From Sphingopyxis sp. (GTDB lineage: Bacteria > Pseudomonadota > Alphaproteobacteria > Sphingomonadales > Sphingomonadaceae): a stretch of DNA of 43,275 nt. The notes under the pieces are model-generated. The model had not been told where the DNA came from, did not search any database, and saw only the letters and a program-made list of their open reading frames with translations. Location of the stretch: positions 1 through 43,275 of the forward strand of contig NZ_JAOZVW010000077.1 of NCBI RefSeq assembly GCF_025869345.1, read 5' to 3'. Position 1 is the stretch's first letter. Each line of letters starts with the position of its first letter. The position numbers and the translations under genes are program-made. Shown piece by piece: positions 7,712 to 15,309 of this stretch.

Positions 7712-9139
7712 TCACACCGTCACCGCCGCCCGCCACCGCGCGAACGCCGCATCGGCTTCATCGCGCCCGACGTTCGGCCAGAACTCGGCATCGTATCGCG
7801 CCAGCCTCTGAAGATCGCTTTCCCCGAACAGCCCCGCGCCCATCCCTGCCGCCAGCGCCGCGCCATAGGCGCTCGCCTCGCGCACCGCGTGGCGCCGCAC
7901 CGGGCGCTGCAACGCATCGGCCTGCAACTGCATCAACGTATCGCTCGCCGACAGCCCGCCCGCGACGGGCAGCGCCTCGGGCACCGGCAGCGCGTCGGCG
8001 ATCACCTCGGCGATCTCGCGAAAGCGGAAGGCGATGCCCTGCAACGCCGCCCGCGCAACCTCGCCCGGCCCGTCGGCAAAGCTCAGCCCGGCGATCAGCC
8101 CGCGCGCTTCGAACTTCCCATGCGGTGCGCCCATGCCCGCCAGCGACGGCCGCACCACGACATTCCCTGCCGTGCTCACCGAAGCCGCCGCTACCTCCAT
8201 CGCCGCCGGCGACACGAACAGCCCCAGCGTGCCGCACAGCCACTCGATCAGCGATCCGGTCGTGTTCACCATGCCTTCGACGCAGAAGCGCCGCTTGCCG
8301 CCCGCAAAGGCCAGCGCCTCGGCGGGCATACTTTTATGCACCTCCTGCGGCGCATCGCCGGTTCCCGCCATCAGCACGCCCGACGTGCCATAAGTCGCCT
8401 TCCAGTCGCCGCGCGCCAGTGCGCCGTGCGCGACCATCGCCGCCTCCTGGTCGGCGATCAGCGCGGTGATCGGCACCCGCGCGCCGAGTATGGCGGGGTC
8501 GGTCTCGGCAATCGCGCCCCAGCTTTGGGTCTGCGCCGGGAACAGGCTCGCGGGCAGGCGCTGGTGCGCCAGCAAGGCCGCGTCCCACCCGCTCCCGCGC
8601 GCAAAATCATAATAGCCCGTCAGCCAGCCCGCCGAGGCATCGGTGACATGCGCGCCGCTCAGCTTGTAGGTCAGCCAGCTATCGAGCGTCCCCCATTGCA
8701 AGTCCTTGGGATCGCGCCCCGACAGTGCGATCGCCGCGGGCAGCTTGGCGGAGGGCACCTGCGGCCAGGCGGTGAAGCCCGCCGCGCGCAGCGCCTTATA
8801 TTCGTCCATCCCGCGCAGGTCGCTCCACACGAGCATCGGCGCGACCGGCTCGCCGCTGGCGCGGTCCCACAGGACCACGCTCGCGCGCTGCGTCGTCACG
8901 CCGATCGCCGCGACGTCGGCGATGCTGCGCCCGGCGGCGGCCAGCGCGCCATCGATCACCGCGCGGCAGATGTCCCACACCGCGCCCGCATCCTGCTCGA
9001 CCAGCCCGGGGGCGGGGAAGCGGTTGGCGATCGGCCTCTTGTCGATACCCAGCACCGCCCCCGCCGGATCGACGAGCATCGCGCGGGCGCCCGTGGTGCC
9101 CGCATCGAGCGCGAGGAGGAGAGGGCCGTGGCTATTCAC
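7712..9139 (-). CDS. FGGY-family carbohydrate kinase (glycerol kinase-like)
   Basis: This ~475-residue ATP-dependent sugar/polyol kinase has the N-terminal phosphate loop LALDAGTTGARA and the C-terminal adenosine motif AGGLSASDTLMQLQADAL, which resembles glycerol kinase more than xylulokinase. GTG 9139 is preferred because GGGA precedes it; TTG 9154 would add five residues. It is third in a leftward run after glpD and an FAD oxidase, separated from the oxidase by a palindromic repeat. Phosphorylation of glycerol to glycerol-3-phosphate for GlpD is the most economical reading, and glycerol is the expected co-product of sulfoquinovosyl-glycerol hydrolysis. Another polyol cannot be excluded. Confidence 0.75.
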   Translation of the reverse strand: MNSHGPLLLALDAGTTGARAMLVDPAGAVLGIDKRPIANRFPAPGLVEQDAGAVWDICRAVIDGALAAAGRSIADVAAIGVTTQRASVVLWDRASGEPVAPMLVWSDLRGMDEYKALRAAGFTAWPQVPSAKLPAAIALSGRDPKDLQWGTLDSWLTYKLSGAHVTDASAGWLTGYYDFARGSGWDAALLAHQRLPASLFPAQTQSWGAIAETDPAILGARVPITALIADQEAAMVAHGALARGDWKATYGTSGVLMAGTGDAPQEVHKSMPAEALAFAGGKRRFCVEGMVNTTGSLIEWLCGTLGLFVSPAAMEVAAASVSTAGNVVVRPSLAGMGAPHGKFEARGLIAGLSFADGPGEVARAALQGIAFRFREIAEVIADALPVPEALPVAGGLSASDTLMQLQADALQRPVRRHAVREASAYGAALAAGMGAGLFGESDLQRLARYDAEFWPNVGRDEADAAFARWRAAVTV

Positions 9140-9155
9140 CTGAAATCCCAGCAAG

Positions 9156-9238
9156 CGTCATTGCGAGCGGCGAAGCCGCGCGGCAATCCAGAGGTGGCGT
9201 AAACCGCTCTGGATTGCTTCGCTCCGCTCGCAATGACG
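9156..9238. repeat. Inverted repeat (CGTCATTGCGAGCGG family)
   Basis: The left arm CGTCATTGCGAGCG...GCAATCCAGAG and right arm CTCTGGATTGC...CGCTCGCAATGACG surround GTGGCGTAAACCG. It sits between the FAD oxidase and kinase genes inside an otherwise tight operon, so it may form an intra-operon mRNA hairpin. Confidence 0.8.
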
Positions 9239-9244
9239 GCATGC

Positions 9245-10648
9245 TCACGCATCGGGTATCAGATTGCCCGGATTCATCATCCCCTCCGGATCGAGAGCAT
9301 CCTTCACCCGTCGCAGCAACGCCACGCCATTCTCGCCCAGATCATGGTGCAGATAAGGCTTCCTCAATCGCCCCGCGCCATGATGGTGCGCGACCCCGCC
9401 GCCATGTTTCGCGGTCGCTTCCATGATCGCGCGCCAGCCCGCGAAATAGGCGGGCTCCATCTTCGCGCTATCCTCGAAGGTCGCGGCGAAGCTGAAATAG
9501 AGGTTGATCCCCGATCGATAGACATGGCTGCTGTGCGCCGACGCGTTGATGACGCCGGGGATCGCGTTCAGCGCCGCGATGCTGTCGTCATAGATCGCGC
9601 CGATCTCGCTCCAGCGCCCCGAAATCTCGACCGTGTCGGCGACATAGCCGCGCTCGAACATGTCGCGCCAACTCGGCACATGGTTGCGCTTTTCGATCCA
9701 TTGCTTCGCCGCCATCGGATCGCCCGCCTCGAGGCCCGCGCTCGCGCAAATCTCGCGCATCGCCGCAAGCTCGGCCTCGACGCGCGCCTGCGGCCCTTCG
9801 TGAACCATCAGCAGCATCGCCTTGCCGTCGCGTTCGTAATCGCGGAACAGCCGCCGCACCTCGCGCCCGTCATATTGGCGCATCACCGGCGGGCGCCAGT
9901 CGGCGCGGACGATCCGCCGCTGCGCCTCGAACCCGGCGCGCATGTCGTTCGCATAGAAGATGCTGTAATCGCGGTGCGGCGCCTTCGCGCGCAGCGAGAA
10001 CGTCACGCCGGTGATGACGCCCATCGTTCCTTCGGCGCCCATCAGCAGGTGGCGGAGGTCGGGCCCGGCGGCGGCGCGCACCGCCTTGCCCAGCGTCACC
10101 AGTTCGCCGTTCGGCAGCACCGCCTCGATCGAATGGATGATGTCCTCGATATTGCCATAGGCGGTCGAAAATTGCCCCGACGCGCGCGTCGACACCCAGC
10201 CGCCGACGCTGCTGATCGCGATCGACTGCGGCCAATGCCCGATCGTCAGGCCGTGGGCCGCGACCGCTTCTTCGGCTTCCATGCCGTTGAGCCCGGCATC
10301 GAAGCTCGCCAGCAGATCGTCGCTGTCGATAAACCGCACCCGGTTCATCGCGCTCATGTCGAGCAGGATCGCGTCCGGCGTCGGCTCGATCCCGCCGCAC
10401 ACCCCGCTGCCGAGGCCGTAGGGGATCAGCGGCACGCAGCGCTCGGCGGCAAGGCGCACGACCTTCTGCACATCCTCCACCGATTGCGGCCGCACGACGC
10501 AGCCCGGCGCGGGCACGGCTTCGCCGCGCCAGTCGCGCAGATGCTTGACCGCCCACTGGTCGTAACGCCGCGCATTCAGTGTATCGGCGTCGCTCGCGAC
10601 GCGGTCGGCGCCGATGGCGCTGGCAAGGGCTTCGGCAATCGAACTCAT
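9245..10648 (-). CDS. FAD-binding oxidase resembling alkylglycerone-phosphate synthase
   Basis: This is a 467-residue VAO/PCMH-fold flavoprotein. The N-terminal FAD domain contains VRPQSVEDVQKVVRLA and GLGSGVCGG. STRASGQ followed by YGNIEDII and the triple histidine HHH at 421-423 (AHHHGAGRLRK) match hallmarks of alkyl-DHAP synthase (AGPS), and the chain ends in the FAD-linked oxidase motif DPEGMMNPGNL. ATG 10648 lies 1 bp after the glpD stop and is preceded by GGGAG. AGPS-like oxidases next to glpD genes are also known in mycobacteria, with unclear function. Here it may oxidise a hydroxy acid or glycerol derivative; true ether-lipid synthesis is less likely without other ether-lipid genes. 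The substrate is unknown. Confidence 0.7.
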   Translation of the reverse strand: MSSIAEALASAIGADRVASDADTLNARRYDQWAVKHLRDWRGEAVPAPGCVVRPQSVEDVQKVVRLAAERCVPLIPYGLGSGVCGGIEPTPDAILLDMSAMNRVRFIDSDDLLASFDAGLNGMEAEEAVAAHGLTIGHWPQSIAISSVGGWVSTRASGQFSTAYGNIEDIIHSIEAVLPNGELVTLGKAVRAAAGPDLRHLLMGAEGTMGVITGVTFSLRAKAPHRDYSIFYANDMRAGFEAQRRIVRADWRPPVMRQYDGREVRRLFRDYERDGKAMLLMVHEGPQARVEAELAAMREICASAGLEAGDPMAAKQWIEKRNHVPSWRDMFERGYVADTVEISGRWSEIGAIYDDSIAALNAIPGVINASAHSSHVYRSGINLYFSFAATFEDSAKMEPAYFAGWRAIMEATAKHGGGVAHHHGAGRLRKPYLHHDLGENGVALLRRVKDALDPEGMMNPGNLIPDA

Positions 10649-10649
10649 C

Positions 10650-12209
10650 TCACTCTCCCAAAAGCCTGCGGCTTTCATCGTTGATCCGCTGGCAATGCGC
10701 GATCTCGGCCGCCCTGGCGGCATCATCCCATCCGAGCAGCGCCCCCATCGCCTCGGCGGCGGGCGCCAGCGCGGCAAGGCCCGCGTCCCGGTCGAACCAG
10801 GCGCGCGCGCTGCGGCGCACCCAATAATCCTCGAGCCTTGCCGCGCCTTCGTGCGTCACCGCGCGCGCCGCTTCGGCCGCGACATCGCCGCCCGCGATCA
10901 GTATCTCGCTCGCTTCGTCGCCATAAAGCCCGGCCAGCCGCTCGGCGGCGCGCGGATCGAGGCGGCTCAGGCTGTCGCCGACGCTCCGCGATCCGCCCGG
11001 CAGCGGGGCGTCGGCGGTCGAGCAGGGCAGGGCGTTCCTGCCCAGCCGGCCCGCGACCAGATCGACCACCCGCTCGGCCATCGCGCGATAGGCGCTGAGC
11101 TTGCCCCCCGCGATCGAGACCAGTCCGCTTGGCGAGGTCCAGATCTCATCCTTGCGCGACACCTCGTTCGCTTTCTTCCCCGGCTGCGCGATCAACGGTC
11201 GCACCCCCGACCAGAGCGAGACGATCTCGGCATCCCCGATCGGGTCGATGCTCAGCGCCGCTTCGGTGGCGCGCAGCAGATAGTCGATGTCGTCGCGCGT
11301 CGGCGCGGGCCAGTAATCGGCGCCGTCGTGGAACACGTCGGTCGTACCGATATAGGTGAAGGCGCCGCGCGGCACCGCGAAGATACTGCGCTTGTCGGGC
11401 GCGCGGATGATCAGGGTGGCGTTGATGGGGAGCCGCTCGCGCGGCAGCACCAGATGGATGCCGCGGCTTAGCGACAGCCGCGCATCGCCTTCGCCCGCTT
11501 CGAGCCCGCGCACCGCGTCGACCCACGCGCCCGCGGCGTTCACGACCAGCTTCGCCCTGATCCGCGCGCCGAGATTATCGCCCAGCGTCGAGGTTGCGAC
11601 CAGGCCGTCGCTCGTCAGGTCCGACGCCGCCGCATGGTTGACCACCACCGCGCCCGCACCCTGCGCGCTGCGGATATTGGCCAGCACCAGCCGTGCGTCG
11701 TCGGTCAGGAACTCGGGATAGAGCACCGCGCCGTTCAGCCGGTCGGTGCGCATCAGCGGCTCGCGCCGCTGCAATTCGGTAAGGCCGATCACCTCATGCT
11801 TCTCGGCCTCGGGCACCCCGCCGAGCTTCTCGAAGGTCCACAGCCCCGTGCGCAGCTTCGCGGTCATCGCCATGTTCGTTGTCGGGATCAGGAACGGCGA
11901 CAGCCGCGTCAGATGCGGCGCGATCCGCCGTAGCACCTGCCGTTCCGACGCCGCTTCCTTGACCAGCGCGATGTCGCCCTGCGCCAGATAGCGGAGGCCA
12001 CCGTGTATCATCTTGGAGCTTCGGCTGCTCGTCCCGCTCGCATAGTCACGCGCCTCGACCAGCGCCACCGACAGCCCGCGCATCGCGGCATCGCGCGCGA
12101 TCCCCGCGCCCGTAATCCCGCCGCCGATCACCGCAAGATCGAACGTCCGCGATTCCAGCTCGGCAAAGATTTGCGCACGCCGCCGCGCATCGAGTTGGGT
12201 GCTGCTCAT
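10650..12209 (-). CDS. glpD: Glycerol-3-phosphate dehydrogenase, FAD-dependent
   Basis: This 519-residue membrane-associated flavoenzyme oxidises glycerol-3-phosphate to DHAP and feeds electrons to quinone. The FAD Rossmann motif GGGITGAG is at 29-36, followed by family hallmarks ALVEARDYASGTSSRSSK and MIHGGLRYL. VFAVPRG-like and YIGTTD motifs occur mid-chain, and the C-terminal GlpD domain is present. It is the first gene of the leftward glpD - FAD oxidase - kinase run and is divergent from a LysR regulator 53 bp away. In context it should feed the glycerol part of a glycolipid head group into glycolysis. Confidence 0.92.
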   Translation of the reverse strand: MSSTQLDARRRAQIFAELESRTFDLAVIGGGITGAGIARDAAMRGLSVALVEARDYASGTSSRSSKMIHGGLRYLAQGDIALVKEAASERQVLRRIAPHLTRLSPFLIPTTNMAMTAKLRTGLWTFEKLGGVPEAEKHEVIGLTELQRREPLMRTDRLNGAVLYPEFLTDDARLVLANIRSAQGAGAVVVNHAAASDLTSDGLVATSTLGDNLGARIRAKLVVNAAGAWVDAVRGLEAGEGDARLSLSRGIHLVLPRERLPINATLIIRAPDKRSIFAVPRGAFTYIGTTDVFHDGADYWPAPTRDDIDYLLRATEAALSIDPIGDAEIVSLWSGVRPLIAQPGKKANEVSRKDEIWTSPSGLVSIAGGKLSAYRAMAERVVDLVAGRLGRNALPCSTADAPLPGGSRSVGDSLSRLDPRAAERLAGLYGDEASEILIAGGDVAAEAARAVTHEGAARLEDYWVRRSARAWFDRDAGLAALAPAAEAMGALLGWDDAARAAEIAHCQRINDESRRLLGE

Positions 12210-12220
12210 GGCGTCACGCT

Positions 12221-12239
12221 ATGCGAATGACCGGGGCAT
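12221..12239. promoter_or_regulatory. Candidate LysR-type operator between glpD and lysR
   Basis: ATGC-N11-GCAT forms a 4+11+4 dyad in the 53 bp divergent gap, the size expected of a LysR-type site. The gap is so short that both promoters must overlap this dyad. Binding is inferred. Confidence 0.35.
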
Positions 12240-12262
12240 TGGTATTGCATAATGGGAATGAT

Positions 12263-13192
12263 ATGGTGCGCGGCATGAACCTCCGCCGCCTGCGCCATTT
12301 CGACACGCTCTACCGTCTCGGCAGCTATGCGCGCGCCGCCGACGAACTCGGCCTGACGCAATCGGCGCTGACCCGGTCGATCCAGAAGCTCGAGGGGGAG
12401 TTGGACGCCACGCTGTTCGACCGCACCACCCATTATGTCCGCCCGACGAGCGACGCCGACCGCCTGATCCGCTCGGCGCGCGATGTCATCGCCGCTTCGG
12501 CGAACCTCGAACAGGAAGCGCGCGGGCTCGGCCAGCCGAGCAGCGGCACCGTCGCGGTCGGCGCCGGTCCCTATCCGCTGCAACCTTTGCTCACCGACGC
12601 GATCGCGCGCTTCGCCGAAAGACACCCCGGCGTCCGCGTCACCGTCACCGGCGGGCCGTCCGAGCAATTGCTCGAAACCCTCGTCGACCGCCGCCTCGAT
12701 CTCGTCGTCTGCAACCGCGCGAAATTCGCCACGTCCGCCCACGCCGACGAAGTGCTGTGCATCCCGCTGCCGCCCGAGCCGCTGGTGCTCGTCTGCGCGC
12801 CCGATCACCCGCTCGCGCGGGGGGAGGGCGACAGTGGCGATTTTCCCTGGGCGCTCCCGCGCCCCGCGCCGGGCAGCAATTTTCCGCGCGCGATCCGCGC
12901 CCGCTTCGCTGCCGGACGATTCCCCGATTACGAGCTCGATTCCACCGCCGCCTGCCTCGACATGGCAAAGAGCGGTCGCGCGATCACCGTCGTGCCGCGG
13001 CGTCTGGCGCTGCGCAGCGGCCTCGCGATGATCGCGCTCCCGCCGTCGGAGGTCACCCGCGACGCCATCCACCTCCTGCGCAACCGCAGTCGCAGCGCGC
13101 TGGTCGCCGCCTTCGTCGCGGTGCTGAAGGATGCCGCTCAGGCCGACGGGATCGCGTCGAACAGCGCCGCATCCGGCGACCCGGCGCGATAA
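12263..13192 (+). CDS. LysR-family transcriptional regulator
   Basis: This is a ~309-residue regulator with an N-terminal winged helix-turn-helix (MNLRRLRHFDTLYRLGSYAR, then ADELGLTQSALTRSIQKLE) and a periplasmic-binding-protein-like effector domain from about residue 90. ATG 12263 has GGGAA 6 nt upstream; ATG 12275 is an alternative. It is divergent from glpD and probably controls the glycerol run. Its last 55 bp overlap the convergent sulfoquinovosidase gene. The effector cannot be read from sequence; a glycerol- or SQ-derived metabolite is plausible. Confidence 0.85.
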   Translation: MVRGMNLRRLRHFDTLYRLGSYARAADELGLTQSALTRSIQKLEGELDATLFDRTTHYVRPTSDADRLIRSARDVIAASANLEQEARGLGQPSSGTVAVGAGPYPLQPLLTDAIARFAERHPGVRVTVTGGPSEQLLETLVDRRLDLVVCNRAKFATSAHADEVLCIPLPPEPLVLVCAPDHPLARGEGDSGDFPWALPRPAPGSNFPRAIRARFAAGRFPDYELDSTAACLDMAKSGRAITVVPRRLALRSGLAMIALPPSEVTRDAIHLLRNRSRSALVAAFVAVLKDAAQADGIASNSAASGDPAR

Positions 13193-15147
13193 AAGACCGG
13201 CGGCTCCCCGAACGGCGCCGCCACGGTCACGTCGCCGCCGCCCGCATAGGTCTGCTTCGACCAGACATGCACCCACTCGGCCCCCGCGGGTAGATAGGTC
13301 GTCCACTCGCTTTTCCCCGCCGCGATCACCGGCGCGACGAGCAGGTCGGGGCCGAGCAGATACGACGTCTGGATCGCATAGGTTTCGGGGTCGTCCTCGA
13401 AATGCAGAAACAACGCCCGCTGCACCGGCAGCCCGGTCTCCGACGCTTCCCGCGACAAGCGCCGGATATAGGGCGCCAGATGCGCGTAAATCCGCGTCAT
13501 CTTCGCGAAATGCGCGAGCAGTTCGGGACTGTCGTCATATTGGACATTCTGCCGCGGCCGGTTGCCTTCATGGGTGCGGATCATCGATGTGAAGGCCGAC
13601 ATTTCGGCCCAGCGCATCGCCAGTTCGGCATGGCGCACCGTGTCGAACAGGCTGGTATAGCCGCCGCAATCGCTGTGATGATGCGCGTTGCCGAGCATCC
13701 CCGCCGACAGCGCCGCGCAGATCACCGTGCCGATCCCGTCGTGACGGCTGAAATCGACCGCCTGGTCGCCCGCCCACAGCATCGGACAATGCCCCTGCAC
13801 CCCGGCGGCGCCCGAGCGCATGAACACCATCATCTCGCCCGTCTGGCCGCGTCCTGCGATCCCCTTCGCATTCACCTCGCCCCACAGCGCCGGCCAGCGG
13901 TTGTGCGCGGTCATCCCGCTCTCGCCGTTCGCCAGCCGGACATCGACGGGCAGATATTCGCCGAAGTCGGCCATCCAGCCCGACAGGCCGAAATCGATCA
14001 TCTTCTCGCCGATGATCGTGTCGGCGAACCAGTCCGCCGCCGCCGGATTGGTGAAGTCGACATGCGCGCAATCGAATTCGCCGAAATCGATCACATAAGG
14101 CTCGTCGCGGTCGGGCCGCATCACCAGCAGGCCCAGTGCTGCCGCCTCGGCATAGAGCGGTCCGTCGACCGCGAGATAGGGATTCACATAGCCGAGGAAG
14201 CGAATGCCGCGTTCGCGCAATTCCGCGATCCGTGCAGGCAGATCGGGATAGCGCTTCGCATTCCATTGCCAGTCCCAGAACAACCGGTTGCCGAAGCTGG
14301 TGATGCGCAGGCCGACCCAATCCTCGCACCACAGCCCCGACACTGCGACCCCGGCGTCCTCAAAGGCCTTGAGGCGCGTAAAGCTCTCGTCGCCGTCCTT
14401 GAGCCCGATCACCGCGCCCTTGAGCAGCCATTCGGGCAGCGGCGGCTGGCGCCCGAAGCGCGCCGACAGCGCCGAGACGAGATCGGTGAAACGCGGCCGC
14501 GCCCACAGCTCGATCCGCGCCGGAATCTCCCAGACCTCGACTTCGTGATAATCGGCATTGCGAAAATCGAACGCCGCATAGGCGAAGCTGTCGACATGCA
14601 GCGCATAGCGCCGCGAACTCACATAGGTCGGCTGCGGATAATTGGTGTGGGCATAGCTGCCGCCGCCGCCCTTGCGATGCGCCTCGACCTGCCGGAACAG
14701 CGGCGAGGACGGGTCGCGGCCGTTGCCGGGTTCGCTCGACCACAAAGGAAAATGCCGGCCGCGAAGGTCGAAATAGGAAAATTGCTCGCCGCCGCCCCAG
14801 ACATGCTCGCCCGCCTCCGCGGGAACGCGCAGCCACAGCCGGTTGAGCGCCGGGTCGAGCGCTTTCAGGGTGATCGTAGCATCGTCTCCGTCGCCCGACA
14901 CCGCCGCTTCGAGCAGGCAGGGCGCGCCTTCGCTTTCGGCAAAGCGCACGACATCGCCTTGAACCTCGGCATAGGCCAGCGCGCGCCGTTCGATCACGTC
15001 CTGCGTTACGTCGAAATGGCCGAGCGCCCCGTGGACATGCGGCTCGCCGCGCCCGACGAAAAAACAGGGGGCGTCCTCGCGGTGCGACAGGATCGTCCGC
15101 CCGCCGAGGCGGAGGGCAAAGCCTGTGTCGAGCGCGTCGAGCGCCAT
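13138..15147 (-). CDS. Sulfoquinovosidase, GH31 (YihQ/SmoI type)
   Basis: This 669-residue glycoside hydrolase should release sulfoquinovose from SQ-glycerol or sulfolipid. The nucleophile is D394 (WMADFGEYLP) and the acid/base D461 (WAGDQ), each 11 before D405 and D472 of E. coli YihQ. The sulfonate-binding set K250, E275 (WCEDW), R288, W291 (RLFW) and Y497 (CGGYT) corresponds to the KERWY subgroup known from Agrobacterium, not the QQRWY form of E. coli. ATG 15147 has AAAGGAA upstream; the longer ORF start at 15258 is in low-complexity DNA. No signal peptide is seen, so it is probably cytoplasmic. It follows a TonB receptor on the same strand. This is the strongest anchor for the SQ interpretation. 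Confidence 0.9.
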   Translation of the reverse strand: MALDALDTGFALRLGGRTILSHREDAPCFFVGRGEPHVHGALGHFDVTQDVIERRALAYAEVQGDVVRFAESEGAPCLLEAAVSGDGDDATITLKALDPALNRLWLRVPAEAGEHVWGGGEQFSYFDLRGRHFPLWSSEPGNGRDPSSPLFRQVEAHRKGGGGSYAHTNYPQPTYVSSRRYALHVDSFAYAAFDFRNADYHEVEVWEIPARIELWARPRFTDLVSALSARFGRQPPLPEWLLKGAVIGLKDGDESFTRLKAFEDAGVAVSGLWCEDWVGLRITSFGNRLFWDWQWNAKRYPDLPARIAELRERGIRFLGYVNPYLAVDGPLYAEAAALGLLVMRPDRDEPYVIDFGEFDCAHVDFTNPAAADWFADTIIGEKMIDFGLSGWMADFGEYLPVDVRLANGESGMTAHNRWPALWGEVNAKGIAGRGQTGEMMVFMRSGAAGVQGHCPMLWAGDQAVDFSRHDGIGTVICAALSAGMLGNAHHHSDCGGYTSLFDTVRHAELAMRWAEMSAFTSMIRTHEGNRPRQNVQYDDSPELLAHFAKMTRIYAHLAPYIRRLSREASETGLPVQRALFLHFEDDPETYAIQTSYLLGPDLLVAPVIAAGKSEWTTYLPAGAEWVHVWSKQTYAGGGDVTVAAPFGEPPVFYRAGSPDAALFDAIPSA

Positions 15148-15272
15148 GGGCGAATTTCCTTTCATCGCGAATCTTTGATCGCCGCCCCGCCCTCCCCCGC
15201 CGCCGGCGGCGGCGCCCTTGCTGGGGCCGACTTTTAAACTTTTCCTGGGGGTCCGCAAAACTCCCCCCCGCC

Positions 15273-15292
15273 GCGGGGTGGGCCCGCCCCGC
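15273..15292 (-). terminator. GC-rich hairpin between TonB receptor and sulfoquinovosidase
   Basis: GCGGGG (15273-15278) and CCCCGC (15287-15292) flank a GGGCCC core. On the minus strand it is followed about 15 nt later by GAGTTTTGC. The whole 15148-15309 gap is low-complexity GC-rich DNA. It may attenuate rather than stop transcription from the receptor into the hydrolase. Confidence 0.3.
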
Positions 15293-15309
15293 GCGCCGGG
15301 GCAGGGGGC

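Noticed and set aside
9245..10648. Calling the FAD oxidase a genuine ether-lipid synthase
   Set aside because: The hallmarks are there, but no acyl-DHAP-forming or fatty-alcohol genes are nearby; a catabolic role beside glpD is at least as likely.
13138..15147. Calling the GH31 enzyme a maltase-like alpha-glucosidase or alpha-xylosidase
   Set aside because: The RLFW, WCEDW and CGGYT motifs that bind the sulfonate are all present at the expected spacing.
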